Assembly (NCBI GenBank): GCA_963556495.2
Contig: OY747712.1
Coordinates: 28,307,735 to 28,371,734, forward strand
From: Valencia hispanica
Lineage: Eukaryota > Chordata > Actinopteri > Cyprinodontiformes > Valenciidae
Length of the DNA: 64,000 nucleotides
Direction: 5' to 3'
Part shown: positions 1-11,343 of the stretch, piece by piece
Position numbering within the stretch: position 1 is the stretch's first letter
How the letters are laid out: the number at the start of each line of letters is the position of its first letter
The notes under the pieces: model-generated
What the model was told of the DNA's origin: nothing
Databases searched by the model: none
The model's input: the letters and a program-made list of their open reading frames with translations, nothing else
Program-made: the position numbers and the translations under genes

Positions 1-1676
1 GGCTGCAGCTCCATGCTTGAGGGGATGACTTTTAAAATGAAACATTTTCCATTTCCTGGGTGCATGCCATTGATTGGAAGTTCTTTTCAGCAAGGCCAAA
101 GTCATCTGTAACAACAAGTTGTGTGGTAGATGGTAACATATGAGCTGAATCCGCAATAAGCAATTACTGTGTGTAAAGACAAGTTTTTTCATGCTTGTTT
201 TTATGAAACAAAAGATTTAATAATCTTGACGTAAGAAAACAAAAACAAACCTGAAAAGTAAACTGTCCTTTCACTTAAATGTAAATCATGTAGGTAGGAA
301 GGCTAAGACATCAAGCATGCAATAATTACAAAGAAGATCTCTGAATAAGACAACCTCACAACAATGCTTGGTTCTGACACTGGAAACCTGGCTGTTTCTT
401 ATTTATGTGCAAATAGGCTGATAATTTTACATTTTCACCTTAAAGAATAAAAAAAAACTGAGCTTATAAGGTGAGATAAAACGACTTCCATCTTGCTCTT
501 ACAAAAGGCTCCAGCTGAGAAAAGCAGACTTTTGAGATAATAAAAAGGTTTCTAGAATTCAATCTACACAGATCCATCTTATTAAGCATCAACACACAAA
601 CATGAGGAATCTGAAGGCAACTGGGCATGAAATCACTGCAAATATCATTCAAACACCAACTGTCAGATGTCCTCAATAATAATAGTAACAAAACATACTG
701 CTTAGTTTGATTAATACTTTTTTTTGCAAAATTCTTTGAAATTGTAGTCCTGATGGGGACCCTGAACAAGTTTTCTATTGCTTATATGCATGTTATCTCA
801 CTTCATCTGGCTCATAAAGTGTAAGTTGATGTCTAATTTGAGGCTTTAGACTAAATTTACCCCATTTTGGACTATTGCTCCAAAATAACTTTAAACTGCT
901 TCCTGCAGTCAAAATGTATGTTGACGCATATTTGGAACATACCAAGGATTGTATCAGAAGCGGCACCATCATGTGATCAGTGTGTCAATGACACCTGTTT
1001 GTGATTTTGTAGCATTAAGCTCTATTTGAAATGCTGTGATGATGAACCAAAATGGATTGTAGAGAAATGTAATCCAGTTACAAAGCCCTCATAAACAATA
1101 GCAATAGCAATACAATTATAAATGTAACTTCAGAGTAGAAAATCTGTTAAATTACTCCTATGCCCAGTTATGCGTAATGTGTACTATACCTGCATTTATA
1201 AGTATTGTATATGCTATATTTAAATAAATAATCTTGAAATGTAGCTTGACAGCAAAGGTACTGATAATTTTCTCATAAAATTTTTAATAAATGTAGATGT
1301 ATTAAGTAAGGGGTTAAAGGTCTTTTTTGTTGTTTGTACTAAAATTAGGACATTTCATGCTTGCTCAAAATCTTTATTATTGAATTTTTGTTTTAGTCTT
1401 TCACAAATACAAAACAACTGTTACACACATTTTCTATCAAATTTCTTTTCCTTAACACAGATACAAGTTAGTAAATACAACTGTGCAAAACCGCTGATGC
1501 CTGTCACAGAAACTGGTTCATAAGCCACACCTTGTTTTTCCACGCATTCATATTTTGTCACATTTGCCACACTGATAATGGAGCAAAATGAGCTGTGACT
1601 TGTGGGTAATTCCTATGCCCGTACAGCTGGGGGCGCTGATGGACTTGGCATTAACAAACTTGAAATACGCCCATGC
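1..1676. other. AT-rich non-coding sequence, no gene seen
   Basis: No open frame with recognisable similarity and no clear repeat ends were found. Short A/T runs only. The sequence lies 5' of the first tnr coding exon, so it is either tnr 5' intron or promoter-side intergenic DNA. Confidence 0.4.
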
Positions 1677-1679
1677 TTA

Positions 1680-2208
1680 AGCCTAGTTTATACTTCTCCG
1701 TCAGCGGAGGTGCGGAGACACGCAGCGCCATGATACATCGGCGCAAGGGCTCTCCGATAGCAGCCCAAGATCTGACGGAGTAGAGCCCAATTTTTCAAGT
1801 ATCCGTCGAATGCAGCGGGGGACGCACATCTGTGATTGATCAGCCCAACATCAGCCCAAGATCATTTCAGCAGAAGGGTGCTCTATAGTCGATATAATTA
1901 GTAGTCAATGAAGCTTTTGGGCACTAGACGATTTATATTGCAAGGCCAGTTTATCTAATATGGTCTTATAGCCATTTTGAACACCAGGAGGTGTAGAGAA
2001 CAACATAACAGACCACTGTGTTTGTTTGTTTACATGCTGCACTTCTAGTAAAAAGCTTTCCAGCTCAGTCAAAATTCGCTCTATATTAGCCATTTCTCCT
2101 TGTGTGGGAATTGCTTCACAACAACGGAGAAGTATTAAAGGAAAACATCTTCGTCAATACGTGTGTAATAGAGTGCAAACTCGCTGATGGAGAAGTATAA
2201 ACAAGGGT
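1680..2208. mobile_element. Non-autonomous DNA transposon (PIF/Harbinger-like MITE)
   Basis: The two ends are inverted copies of about 27 bp that share TTTATACTTCTCC and CAGCG (left 1680-1706, right about 2182-2208). TTA lies on both sides (1677-1679 and 2209-2211), the target-site duplication typical of PIF/Harbinger. The 529-bp body has one short minus-strand open frame (1905-2093, 62 codons) that I do not recognise. Confidence 0.7.
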
Positions 2209-2344
2209 TTATGATTGTTAGGCTTGGACTTGGGAATTCGGGCTTCAAACAAAATAAGGAATTCTAAAAATTAAAACAGTGTGAAAAAATCACAATTCAC
2301 TTCTCAGTTTTTGCAGAAAAAAAGAAAGAAATTAAGATCAAATC

Positions 2345-2580
2345 AATCAAAACATGGTACTTTCAAAATTAGATCTCAATCTTCAATACTTGGTAGGGAA
2401 TCCCTTTGCCTTAATCACTGCCTTGATGCACCGTGGCATTGAGGCAATCAGCCTGTGGCATTGCCTGGGAGTTATGGAAGCCCAGATATCCTTGATGCTT
2501 GCTGTCAGCTCTTCTTTGTTTTTGGGTCTGGTGCCCCTCATGTTCCTCTTGATAACACCCCATAGATATTATTCTCTTTT
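2345..2580 (-). pseudogene. Degraded C-terminus of a Tc1-like transposase
   Basis: Read on the minus strand, the sequence matches the tail of the Tc1 transposase at 17706-18688 ([12 protein letters not shown] region) with stops and frame changes. No inverted repeats remain around it. A dead fragment. Confidence 0.65.
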
Positions 2581-2845
2581 CTTATTTTTTTCTTCTTAGA
2601 TTTTCTTTCTCAGTTACTTTATACACCCAGCCTCTGGAGTTACTGTATTAGACCAAATCTCTTTTTTAGATTATTTTTTGAAGGGCTATGGCTTCACATT
2701 GGTTCTCCCTGAACAGATGCTTGGCACTTCTAAATATTTTAAAATTAGTAATCAAACCAACATTATTTCAAGAAAGCTGGAGTGAGACTGCTGACCTCGT
2801 ACATGTTCTGTTATCTAAATTAGAAAGCTAAACACATGATAAAGC
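2580..2845. other. Non-coding stretch without recognised features
   Basis: T-rich spacer between the Tc1 scrap and the start of the L2 element. Nothing recognisable was seen. Confidence 0.3.
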
Positions 2846-3339
2846 ACCCGAGGGCCTTGAAGCACTGCCCGTGGATACTACCAGAGAACAAACTCTTCCC
2901 CAAACACATCAAGTCAAGATGATGCCACCAGCCGAAACAGATGCACGACCCGCAGAGATGAACAGAAAACAAACAATTCCTACTACTTCTATGACCGCAC
3001 CAGTAGCGAGTGTACAGCTTTCACTACAGCTTTCTTCTAGAATTTCAACGTCATCCAACTGATCTACGCTAAATAATTCTCCCTTTAGAAATTTCTCTGA
3101 CAGACTTAAGGTACAAATTAGAGTGGGGACACAACTAACACCGAAACTTGGACTACATCAGGCCCCTGGGACATGCCCCAACTGATAACAGACATCTGAT
3201 ATAGAAGGGGACAGGACAGTAATTCTACTCTTATCATCTCCCAGAAGTTCCCCGGCTTTCCTGAGAGTAGTATTCCAGTGCTTATAAGCAGCAGGAAACA
3301 AAAAGCTAAAAACTAAACACTCTCAAATTAAACCAAATC

Positions 3340-3701
3340 TCATAATGATCACCTGTCAGAAGGTTCAGCTACCCATCATCAAACTACTTAAATTAGCTTT
3401 ATTAAAACAATAGGTCTCTGTCAGGGAAGTCATTTATAATCAATGACTGCATCACTGAACATAATGTGCACACTTTTTTTAAATCAGAAACATGATTAGA
3501 CATAAATAATGAAACATCTGCACTGATACCATCTACTCCTCCAAATTACTATTTTTTTAAGCGAGAGCAGGAAACAGACAAGGTGGAGGCGTAGCCACAA
3601 TTTTTCATAACTCAATGAACTTTAAAATGTATCCCTGGGCACATTTGACTCTTTTGAATACCTAGCTACCGAGATAACAGCCTAACAAACCTTTATTTCT
3701 A
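3340..3701 (+). pseudogene. L2 endonuclease, N-terminal half (broken)
   Basis: Frame-shifted reading resembling the start of the L2 apurinic-type endonuclease: the LALL start, then ETxLDINNETSALIP with Trp changed to a stop, then PPNYYFFKR and a GGGVA-like stretch. It ends in FEYLATEITA just before the TIR element at 3702. Confidence 0.7.
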
Positions 3702-4427
3702 ACCCCTCCTTTCCACCAGATGCGTAAGCAGCACGTTACAGGAGCAGCACGTTTCACTTGCGTATTCTGCTGCTTGGCCCTTTCCACCGGGTGCGTATGA
3801 GGCGCATAGCAGCAGGAAAGCAGCTGTCACAGAGAGAGCACGAAATCACGCAAGATTAGCAAAATCACGCGTGGTTTCTTCAGTAAACACAACATCCATA
3901 GACATATATAAATGTCTATGACAAAATTAACCAGGAAAAGACAACAACATGGCTCCAAAAGGTTTGTGTTTTATTTTATGTCCGTTTTATATTCGCCAAT
4001 AAGTTTATTTTATGTCAGGGAATATCCAAAATCGCTCATTTGTGTGATGACACACAAATGAGACCCTCCCGCGAGGTACTAACTTCTCACCGGGTCGCAC
4101 AGGTAGTGATCTTTTTCTAAGAAAAGCAACTGCAGAGCGGCACGTTTCTTTTATTTTGAAAATTTCCGGATGCCAAGCCGTTATATCCTGTCTTCCCCTA
4201 TCCAAAATGTAGAAATGTACGTGTTTCAGAGTCGTACCACGTAGAAAATAGGACTGCCGCGTATATTTAGAAAAGTGCTGCGACATGACGCTCCTGAGAC
4301 GCGGCAGACTCGTGCTGCTTTCGCCTCCGGTGGAAAGGGTTCTATTGACTACAGTGGTGGCTATCAGCTGCGTATGACGTGCTGCTCCTGTAACGCGCTG
4401 CTTACGCGTTTGGGAGAAAGGAGGGGT
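3702..4427. mobile_element. TIR-bounded non-autonomous DNA element inside the L2
   Basis: The ends are inverted copies: ACCCCTCCTTTC, then GCGTAAGCAGC and GTTACAGGAGCAGCACG, imperfect over about 50 bp. Further inverted similarity (CCCTTTCCACCGG) lies deeper. The interior has a 93-codon minus-strand frame (4005-4286) that I do not recognise. The flanks do not show a clean target-site duplication (CTTTATTTCTA and CGTTTATGTA are only similar), so the superfamily is open. Confidence 0.7.
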
Positions 4428-4920
4428 ACGTTTATGTAAACCCCCAAAACTTATCTCTAACTTCTTTCAGTGACCATCTTTCCATAATATGTATCGACTA
4501 TGACCAATTAATCATCGTGGGGGACTTCAACGTCCATACCGGCAACCCCCGAGATAGACTAACAAAAACATTAGGTGACACTCTTCATAATTCCAGCCTG
4601 ACCCAAGATATCAAACAACCAACAAACAAACAAGGACACACTCTGGACTTAATTATCAACAAAGGTTTAAATATATCCAACATCTCGGTAATTGATATTG
4701 CATTATCTGACCATTTCTGTGTTTTGTTTGAAAGTACCATCTCTGCTAAACTATTTTGCCATAGTGAGACCACTGTAAAAAAGCGTTTTTTCTGGGAAAT
4801 GTTCAGTTAAATCCTTTAAAAGTATTTACCCTCCCACTACATCCCCCTCAACTCATTAAACAAGCTGGTAGATAAATTTCTTGCGAAAATCTCAGACATC
4901 ATTGATTCCATTGCTCCAAC
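4428..4920 (+). pseudogene. L2 endonuclease, C-terminal half
   Basis: Shows the endonuclease motifs VGDFNVHTGNP (catalytic Asp/Asn box), HTLDLIINKGLNIS and ALSDHFCVLFE (the SDH box), followed by the SIAPT linker where it is cut at 4920. The longest clean frame is 4517-4810. Confidence 0.85.
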
Positions 4921-6893
4921 CATAGGGGTCATTTTAGCCGGGGACACCAGAGACATGTCCCCACCACTTTTCTAAACCTGACGCGGTATTTCTTTCCAGC
5001 GCAGATTTAACATCCACTTGTGCTCCCAGCACAATTTCCACATAATCAGTAACTGAACTGACTTATTATTTAAATGACTCCATTGCACTTTCTTATTCAG
5101 TCATGGTTTCTTTCTGCGCAGATGCTGCAGCATTCTTTACAGTGGATACCTCAAGGTTTTGAATGCAAACATGTTCAGGGCAGAGTCCTGCAGTGCCGTA
5201 GGTACCCTTACAAGATGGAAAAATACATCAATTAAATTTCATGGGTCTGGCTGAAGTTTCTTTAAAGTGGGTGAAAACATATTTATGTAATACTTTTGTT
5301 TGTTTAAGACTTCCAAAGAGAATCGTGTTGATATATTGTATTTGTGGAGGGAGCATGCCAAAATATTTCCCCTACTTTGCGCTGGCAGTGGAATGTTCCC
5401 GCTCTCCTGCTCTCCCAGAGAGAGACTTTTCTGCGACTGAATTTGCAATTCAGGAACGGAGAGCGCACAGTTTCTGCACAGCGATATCTGCATCAAATAA
5501 ATTTCACCCGTACAATGTTTCAAAGAAATTAAAGGGACATGATTCACTGTAAAACAATCAATTGGGGATTGTGTTATTTTTCGTCTTTGATCGTTTTTTT
5601 AAAACTGTAATGGAAAAATGTAAAGGCCGTTGTAAGCAGGGCTCCTTACGGTGCGGCAGGAAAATCGAGTGAGAAAATGAAGCAGGACATCACACAAAAG
5701 TTCACTTTCTGACGGGTGGCTCAACCACTCCACTACTCCATCAGGTAGTGAGTGCATTCACAAAAAGGAACACCATCTGAAGAATGTTTGTGTGATGAGC
5801 TTTTGCTGTCACTTTATTATGATGCAACCTCTGTTCATCTGTACAGTACAATACAGTACACTTGATGCAGACACAAAGTCATTTTCAACTTTACATACAG
5901 AGTTTAGGAAACTGAATCAATAAAAAAAGATTCTAATGACAGCATCTGAGCATCATCATCTCAGACCTGGACACCGTACTCAGTGCAACGGTATCCAAGA
6001 ACTGACAGCACCTTGGAGATTTATGGAGGCTTTAGAGCGCTTAGCTGCAGCGGACACAGACCGGTTAATCTTATCCACTGATTCAGAAGGAGAGCATGCT
6101 GTGGATTTCCTCCTGCTGAAGCAATAAGGAAAATCCCTGTTGAGAAATAAGTGCCGTTTGTTTTTCCAGTCTGCAGTGTGCAACCGGAGCGGATTCTGCC
6201 TCCCTTACGCACAAGCAGGTGCCCAATTCCTGTCCATAGACCATGAGAAAGTTGTGAGACTGCAGGTAAAATGTCCATATTTAGTACATGTTTTCATCTG
6301 CTCCATTTGTGATGGCACGATGTGTTTGGACTGCATATTAACTAAAATTAATGAAGAATTAAATAATACTGAATATGTTTCAGATTTTTTCAAAGTTTAA
6401 AAAACCGTCAAAGACACAAAATCCCTGATTTAATGTAAATTATAGTAGAATTAATTATTTGTCTTTCATTGCTTTGGAATATTCCACCAGCGGGTAGCCG
6501 CCTTATTGCAGGACTCTGAACTGTTTGTTAAAGTGTCCCCGCACAGAACGGCAAGGGTTGTAAAGGGAACACATTTTATTATTGCGCATATAGCCTATAT
6601 AGCCAACATTGTTCTTTGTGATGATGATTCTTGCAGGCCAACAGCCTGATGATGGTTTTCAGTGCCTTTAGAAAAACAAAACACATAAGCTTATGGCTTT
6701 CAACTTTTATTGATTGAATAAAGATACGATTTTCAACACCCGTTTATACACTGCAGTGCATGTTGTAATGAGACCTGAAACGGATTAATAATTATAGGCT
6801 ATATGAATAATTAATAATAATTGTCCCCTGCAATTTTTAAACCACACTCAAGTTTATGGTTATTGTTCCCAGCAGTTTTAAAAACAAACTGAG
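4921..6893. mobile_element. Insertion of unknown class that splits the L2 linker
   Basis: The L2 reading stops at ...GCTCCAAC (4920) and resumes at GGCTCCGACTAAAG (about 6894), so the ~1.97 kb between is an insert. TTGCTCCAAC and TTGGCTCCGAC at the two borders could be a worn duplication. Similar TGTCCCC-rich motifs lie in direct orientation near the two ends (about 4960 and 6820). No recognisable protein is encoded; the short open frames inside are on both strands and unrelated. Confidence 0.5.
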
Positions 6894-8250
6894 GCCCTTG
6901 GCTCCGACTAAAGTAAAAGTAGTCTCCGTGGACAAGCGATCCACTAGTACGTAGTGAAAAAAGGGAGTGTTGATGAGCTGAGAGAAAATGGTAAAAAACT
7001 CGACTCCAGGTTCACTGTGAGATCTACAAAGAGAGACTGAACAGATATCGGTTAACTTTAAAAGATACAAGGGAATTGTTATTCTCTGAAATCATTAACA
7101 GAAATATTAATAATGCAGAGACTCTGTTTGCAACAGTGGAAAGACAAACTAATCCTCCAGTGTCAGTAGCCCCTGAACTAAATTCTAGCAGGGGTTGCAA
7201 TGAATTTGCCAGCTTTTTTACTGAAAAGACTCTAACAACTAGATGGTGTTGTGGGAAAAAATATCTTCTTCCCTTCGTAGGAATGAGACTGGAGTCTGTA
7301 TCGGCACTTTTCATACTTTATTACGGCCAGTCTTAAACATGAGCCCATCTGGGCCATCGCTCAAACTCTCTCGCACACAGCTCATGACTGCCCTCTCCAT
7401 AAGCAGCATCTGCCTTCAGTCCCCTGATGTTATGTTTTCATTGCAAGGTTAAGCAAAACAATCCTCACTGCTGAGAGATCAGTCAATTAGAGTGGGCGAA
7501 AGGCCTCTTCCCTGACTCTAATTATGCCATATTCCCCAGATGTCTTTAATAATAATATCTTTATCAATTAATTGACATAACCTTGAAATAATTCTGTAAC
7601 AAAGGTCAGTCTGTACATCAGTACCGAACCCACTACCAATGTCATCCCCAATCAACACCAATGTAGAGAAAATGTCAGAATTCCATGAATTAAGCCAAAA
7701 AAAACTTGAAGAAATCATTAACCAATTAAGCTCCTCCTCTTGCTGTCTTGATATTCTACCCACAGTTTTCCTTAAGAAAGTTTTCCCTGTCATTGGGTCT
7801 GATCTGATTCAAATACTGAATTCCTCCCTCCTGTCAGGTGTCTTCCACCAGGCTTTAAAAACAGCAGTTATTTAACCATTGCTAAAGAAGAATAACCTGG
7901 ACAGCATGTTAATGCAGAACTACAGGCCGATCTCTAATCTTGCACTCATTGGTAAGATTATTGAAAAAGGTGTGTTTGAGCAGTTAAATAGCTTAATAAT
8001 AATGACCAATCATTTTGATGTTTTTCAGTCTGGTTTCCATGTTCACCATAGCACTGAGACTGCCATCGTCAAAGTTTTCAATGACATCCGCATAAACACA
8101 GACTGGTAGAACCACAGTGCTGGTTCTTTTGACCTCAGTGCTGCATTTGACACTGTTGATCATGATTTACTATTGGAACGACTGAAGAGCTGGGTCGGAT
8201 TCTCTGGTACAGTACTTAGCTGCTTTGAGTCTTACCTTAAAGTGGAACTA
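6894..8250 (+). pseudogene. L2 linker and reverse transcriptase N-half (broken)
   Basis: Contains FSEIINRNINNAETLFATV, PPVSVAPEL and FASFFTEK. After the LTR-like insert it continues with SSCCLDILPT, QALKTAVI, a stop, PLLKKNNLD, NYRPISNLALIGKIIEK, FQSGFHVHHSTETAIVKV and FDLSAAFDTVDH. These are RT motifs of L2. The read ends at SYLK near 8248, before the YADD box. Confidence 0.85.
7247..7601. mobile_element. Candidate solo LTR
   Basis: A 355-bp block interrupts the L2 frame between FFTEKTLTT and the next L2 motif. It begins TGTTGTGGG and ends CTGTAACA, the TG...CA termini of an LTR. The flanking bases (AGATGG and AAGGTC) do not form an exact duplication, so the call is tentative. Confidence 0.45.
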
Positions 8251-11228
8251 AACTCCATGAAAAAGCATAACCCTGCCCCCAGACAACATTTTAATAATTC
8301 TACAAAGTGGGCAGTGGCAGGAGGCACGGAGGGGCATGGCCAAGTGTGGAGGATAAGCCGAGGGGGGGACCTGGGAGTGTGGTCAGGAGGACAATGACAC
8401 CTCGCTTAATCTGACACTGAAACATGGACCGTGACCGAAGCAACATTGGCAGTTTTGCAAATGATCAACGTTCATCTGTTTTGAACGCTAGCCTATGTTA
8501 GCATTACCACTCAGAGACTGGACACATCCTGTCTCCCTCTGCCTCAACAGCACCGGCCTTAAAATTATGGGCAATCAGATAAAAGGCCTCTTCAAACCAA
8601 GCTCCCAGGATAAATTTCAACACCAGCCCCACCCCTGGCGATTCACATGATTTTTCACTAACTTGAGTAGTTTTAATCTGTTTTGTATTTTTGAAAGACT
8701 CTACCTGAGTTTGTTTGTGTGACTTCAACTTCGCATTCATAAAACACAAACACTTTCACAACAAATACACCCCAATACATTGTTTTAGTTTTTCATATTT
8801 TTGATAAGTAACATGATAAAATGTGACAGTGTTTTGCAGAACAAGCCTTTTGGGGACTGGGTGTATTTTGGGGTGGAGGGCACCAATGATAGGGCTACTT
8901 AGTGCACCTTTCTTTGAAAGAGCTGCCCAGGGCCCCTGCTAGTCTTTTGGAGGCCCTAAGCATTATTGGCCAGGGAGGCCCCCCTCCAAACACAAACACA
9001 GACAAAACTAGAGTTCCTACTTAACCTGTTGCTATTTATTTTCAAATTGGTATTAAATAAACATATGAACACGAACAATTAGATATTAAGTAATATACAG
9101 CATAAAACTAAAACTAAATAAACTGCAACAACAGCAGTAATATATAAATGATATATAAGTAATATGCAAAACTTTCTTTAGAGCAGCATGTCATGCCACG
9201 GACCGGTGCTGCTCGGTCGTGTCCTAAAATAATGCCCGTCGGGTATAGTCCTGGTCCTGTTAGTAGCTTATGGTCTTTTGTGCAGGCTAGGGGTTTGACA
9301 TTGGCTGTATGCTAACGTTGAGGTCAATAATATAGTTTTTGACAGTGTTTTCTGTTTTGCCAAAACAATTAGGCCTTGACATAGGGTGGCCAAAAAGGAG
9401 GACATTTTTCAAGACTCAACAAATCTAGGATAAAAACATATTGTTGCACTTACATCACTGTAATACCTACAGAGAATTAGGAACTACTGGATCAGTTATC
9501 GGTTCGGAGGAGTGGTAGTAGTACAATTAAAATCAGAGATCAGAGTCAGGATCTTCACATTAATTTTTAAAATCCTGCTCAGTAAATTATCAGCCCGCAA
9601 TTTACTGAACATATAAACACATAACATACAGTTCAAATTCATGCAAAAACTTAAGTTTGTTACTCTGACACCTTTCTATGTAACCTTCAGGTTAAACTTG
9701 TTTCTGTTCTTTCAACCAAATTATTGTTTTAAAAAAACTGGCCTGCATGACAGACAATGCAGAAAAGTTTGTTTAACTCAAATGCATTTACATAAACTTG
9801 TCAAACAAAAGAAGAAAAATAAAATCTCTAATACTGGTCAATTTAACGAGGCGGCAGCTTTCATGTCTGCCGTTAAACTTCACAAACAAAAATAGCTGAT
9901 TGACGCCAAATACAGGCTTATAATGTCAGGAAAACAAAACACAAGGGGTTTAACACAGATATATTCAGTAAAGTTATTTACTCAAGTAATCAAGTATTTT
10001 CCTGTTTTACAGACGGAGTTTGAGGCTTAATTAGCTTGTAAACTCGTCAAATGCATTTCCGAAAATAAGATACAGCCTAACTAAAAGAAATCTCACCAAA
10101 ACCATCCTGGGTAAGATGTTTAAAGTCCTGGCGGTACCTGGGAATCAATGCTGACTGGAAAAGTTTTGCTTTTACCAGCAGAAGTCAAGTTTAAACTCCG
10201 TGTTTAGCTTTAGCTTCAAACTGCTTCTCCTCCCGTTTCTCTCTGACTCACCTGCTATCATCTTTTACACACTTCTAAAACAAACAATTAACCATATGAA
10301 TTGTCACAAACATTTGCATTTATCTAGGCCTATTTATCGTCATTTCCTGTAGTTATTGTTAATATTTGTGAACCCGTTTATAGATGAGGGTGATGTGAGT
10401 TACATCCTAGACAGCCTATAAAAACATGAACTTAACAGCAAAAGATGCACGGGCGTCATCTCTTTTTTTTTTCTTCTTTCTTTTTTTAGCTCCAGATTCG
10501 TGTTGTCTCTTCTTACCTAACATCATTAGCCATTCAACAACATAACCTGGAAAAGCTTTGGATGCGGAACGTTTTGAGGGCTGTACCATTAGGGTCATGG
10601 AAGCCGGGGGGGGGGGGGCTCTTTATATAAATTAGATAAAAACATTTAATTTGCCCGAATTGTGAGTGATAGGTTACACAATTAAGAAAAAACAACGGTA
10701 GGCCTGTTACAACTAATTTATGTATTATATGCAATAGGCTAATGTAATAACTTTCATGACATTTCTTTGGTAACCCTTTTTGGAGGCCCCCGCCAGGTAC
10801 TTGGGGCCCTACGCGCTCTGCGTACTTTGCGTATGGACAGCGGCTCCCCTGGACCTGCCACTGATTCCTGTATTTCCTTGCTCTTAATAGAGTATACCTT
10901 ATTGCAGTAGCATCCTTAAGATGACATCTGAAATTCTTCCACCTGCCTTTTTCCTGAGAAAATCTAATATTTATTATTGCTCTGTGAAATCCCTTCAAAA
11001 GATCTTAGCTGACTACTTACTAATCTTTTTTCATTTTAGTTTCACTTATAATATCAGTTATTTTATATAAGATCAAATGCATTTATTTTTATATTTATGA
11101 AAGATAAACGTTGAACTTAAGTGTCTTTATGTACCGACATGTAAAGTCCATTTTACTAATTGCTTTCTTTGGAGATATCATTGAAACTAATGACTTTTCT
11201 TTTTTCTCCTATTTTCGTTGCTTAAAAG
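8251..11228. other. Non-coding block with GC-rich repeat-like ends, no gene
   Basis: AT-rich interior between two GC-rich segments (about 8310-8400 and 10780-10865). CAGTGGCAGG occurs at 8312 and its inverse CCTGCCACTG at 10854-10863, a hAT-like terminus pair, but the 8-bp flanks differ. A G13 run lies at 10606-10618. Open frames here (for example 10534-10998 on the minus strand) have no recognisable content. The end of the block is the splice acceptor of the first tnr coding exon. Confidence 0.4.
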
Positions 11229-11343
11229 GTGTGAGTGGAGTACAGTGGTGAAGTGTGTTGCCAGGATGCCACAATCAAAGGAATTTCATTGGACACCAGA
11301 GCCCACAGCAATATTGGCACTTGCTCTGCTTTTTGCACTACAG
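11229..11343 (+). CDS. tnr: tnr first coding exon: 5'UTR end, start codon, signal peptide
   Basis: A pyrimidine-rich tract ending in AAAAG precedes the exon, and GTAAAA follows it. The ATG at 11266 sits in a good context (GCCAGGATGC) and opens 26 codons ending in [10 protein letters not shown]. With the first residues of the next exon (GAAHA) this forms a normal signal peptide, probably cut after AAHA. No in-frame stop lies upstream within the exon, so the start is chosen from context and from the signal peptide. Because a splice acceptor precedes the exon, at least one non-coding exon must lie further upstream; it was not identified. Ends in phase 0. Confidence 0.85.

Larger units (their letters stand above)
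2845..8250 (+). mobile_element. L2-clade LINE, one copy interrupted by three later insertions
   Basis: Three blocks on the + strand read in order as parts of one fish L2/Maui-type LINE. They are endonuclease N-half (about 3340-3701), endonuclease C-half (4428-4920), and linker plus reverse transcriptase N-half (about 6894-8250). The reading resumes after each interruption at nearly the residue where it broke off. The blocks are separated by a TIR element (3702-4427) and an ~1.97-kb insert (4921 to about 6893), and the third is itself interrupted by a candidate solo LTR (7247-7601). The L2 sequence stops inside the RT near 8248, so its 3' end is missing. Stops and frameshifts occur throughout. 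Confidence 0.8.

Noticed and set aside
8312..10863. Possible 2.55-kb hAT element with CAGTGGCAGG ends
   Set aside because: The 10-bp ends match in inverse, but the 8-bp flanks (AAAGTGGG and ATTCCTGT) differ and the ends do not continue to pair; may be chance or two separate fragments.
10534..10998. 154-codon minus-strand open frame
   Set aside because: Crosses a G13 run and the GC-rich end of a repeat; no recognisable motif.
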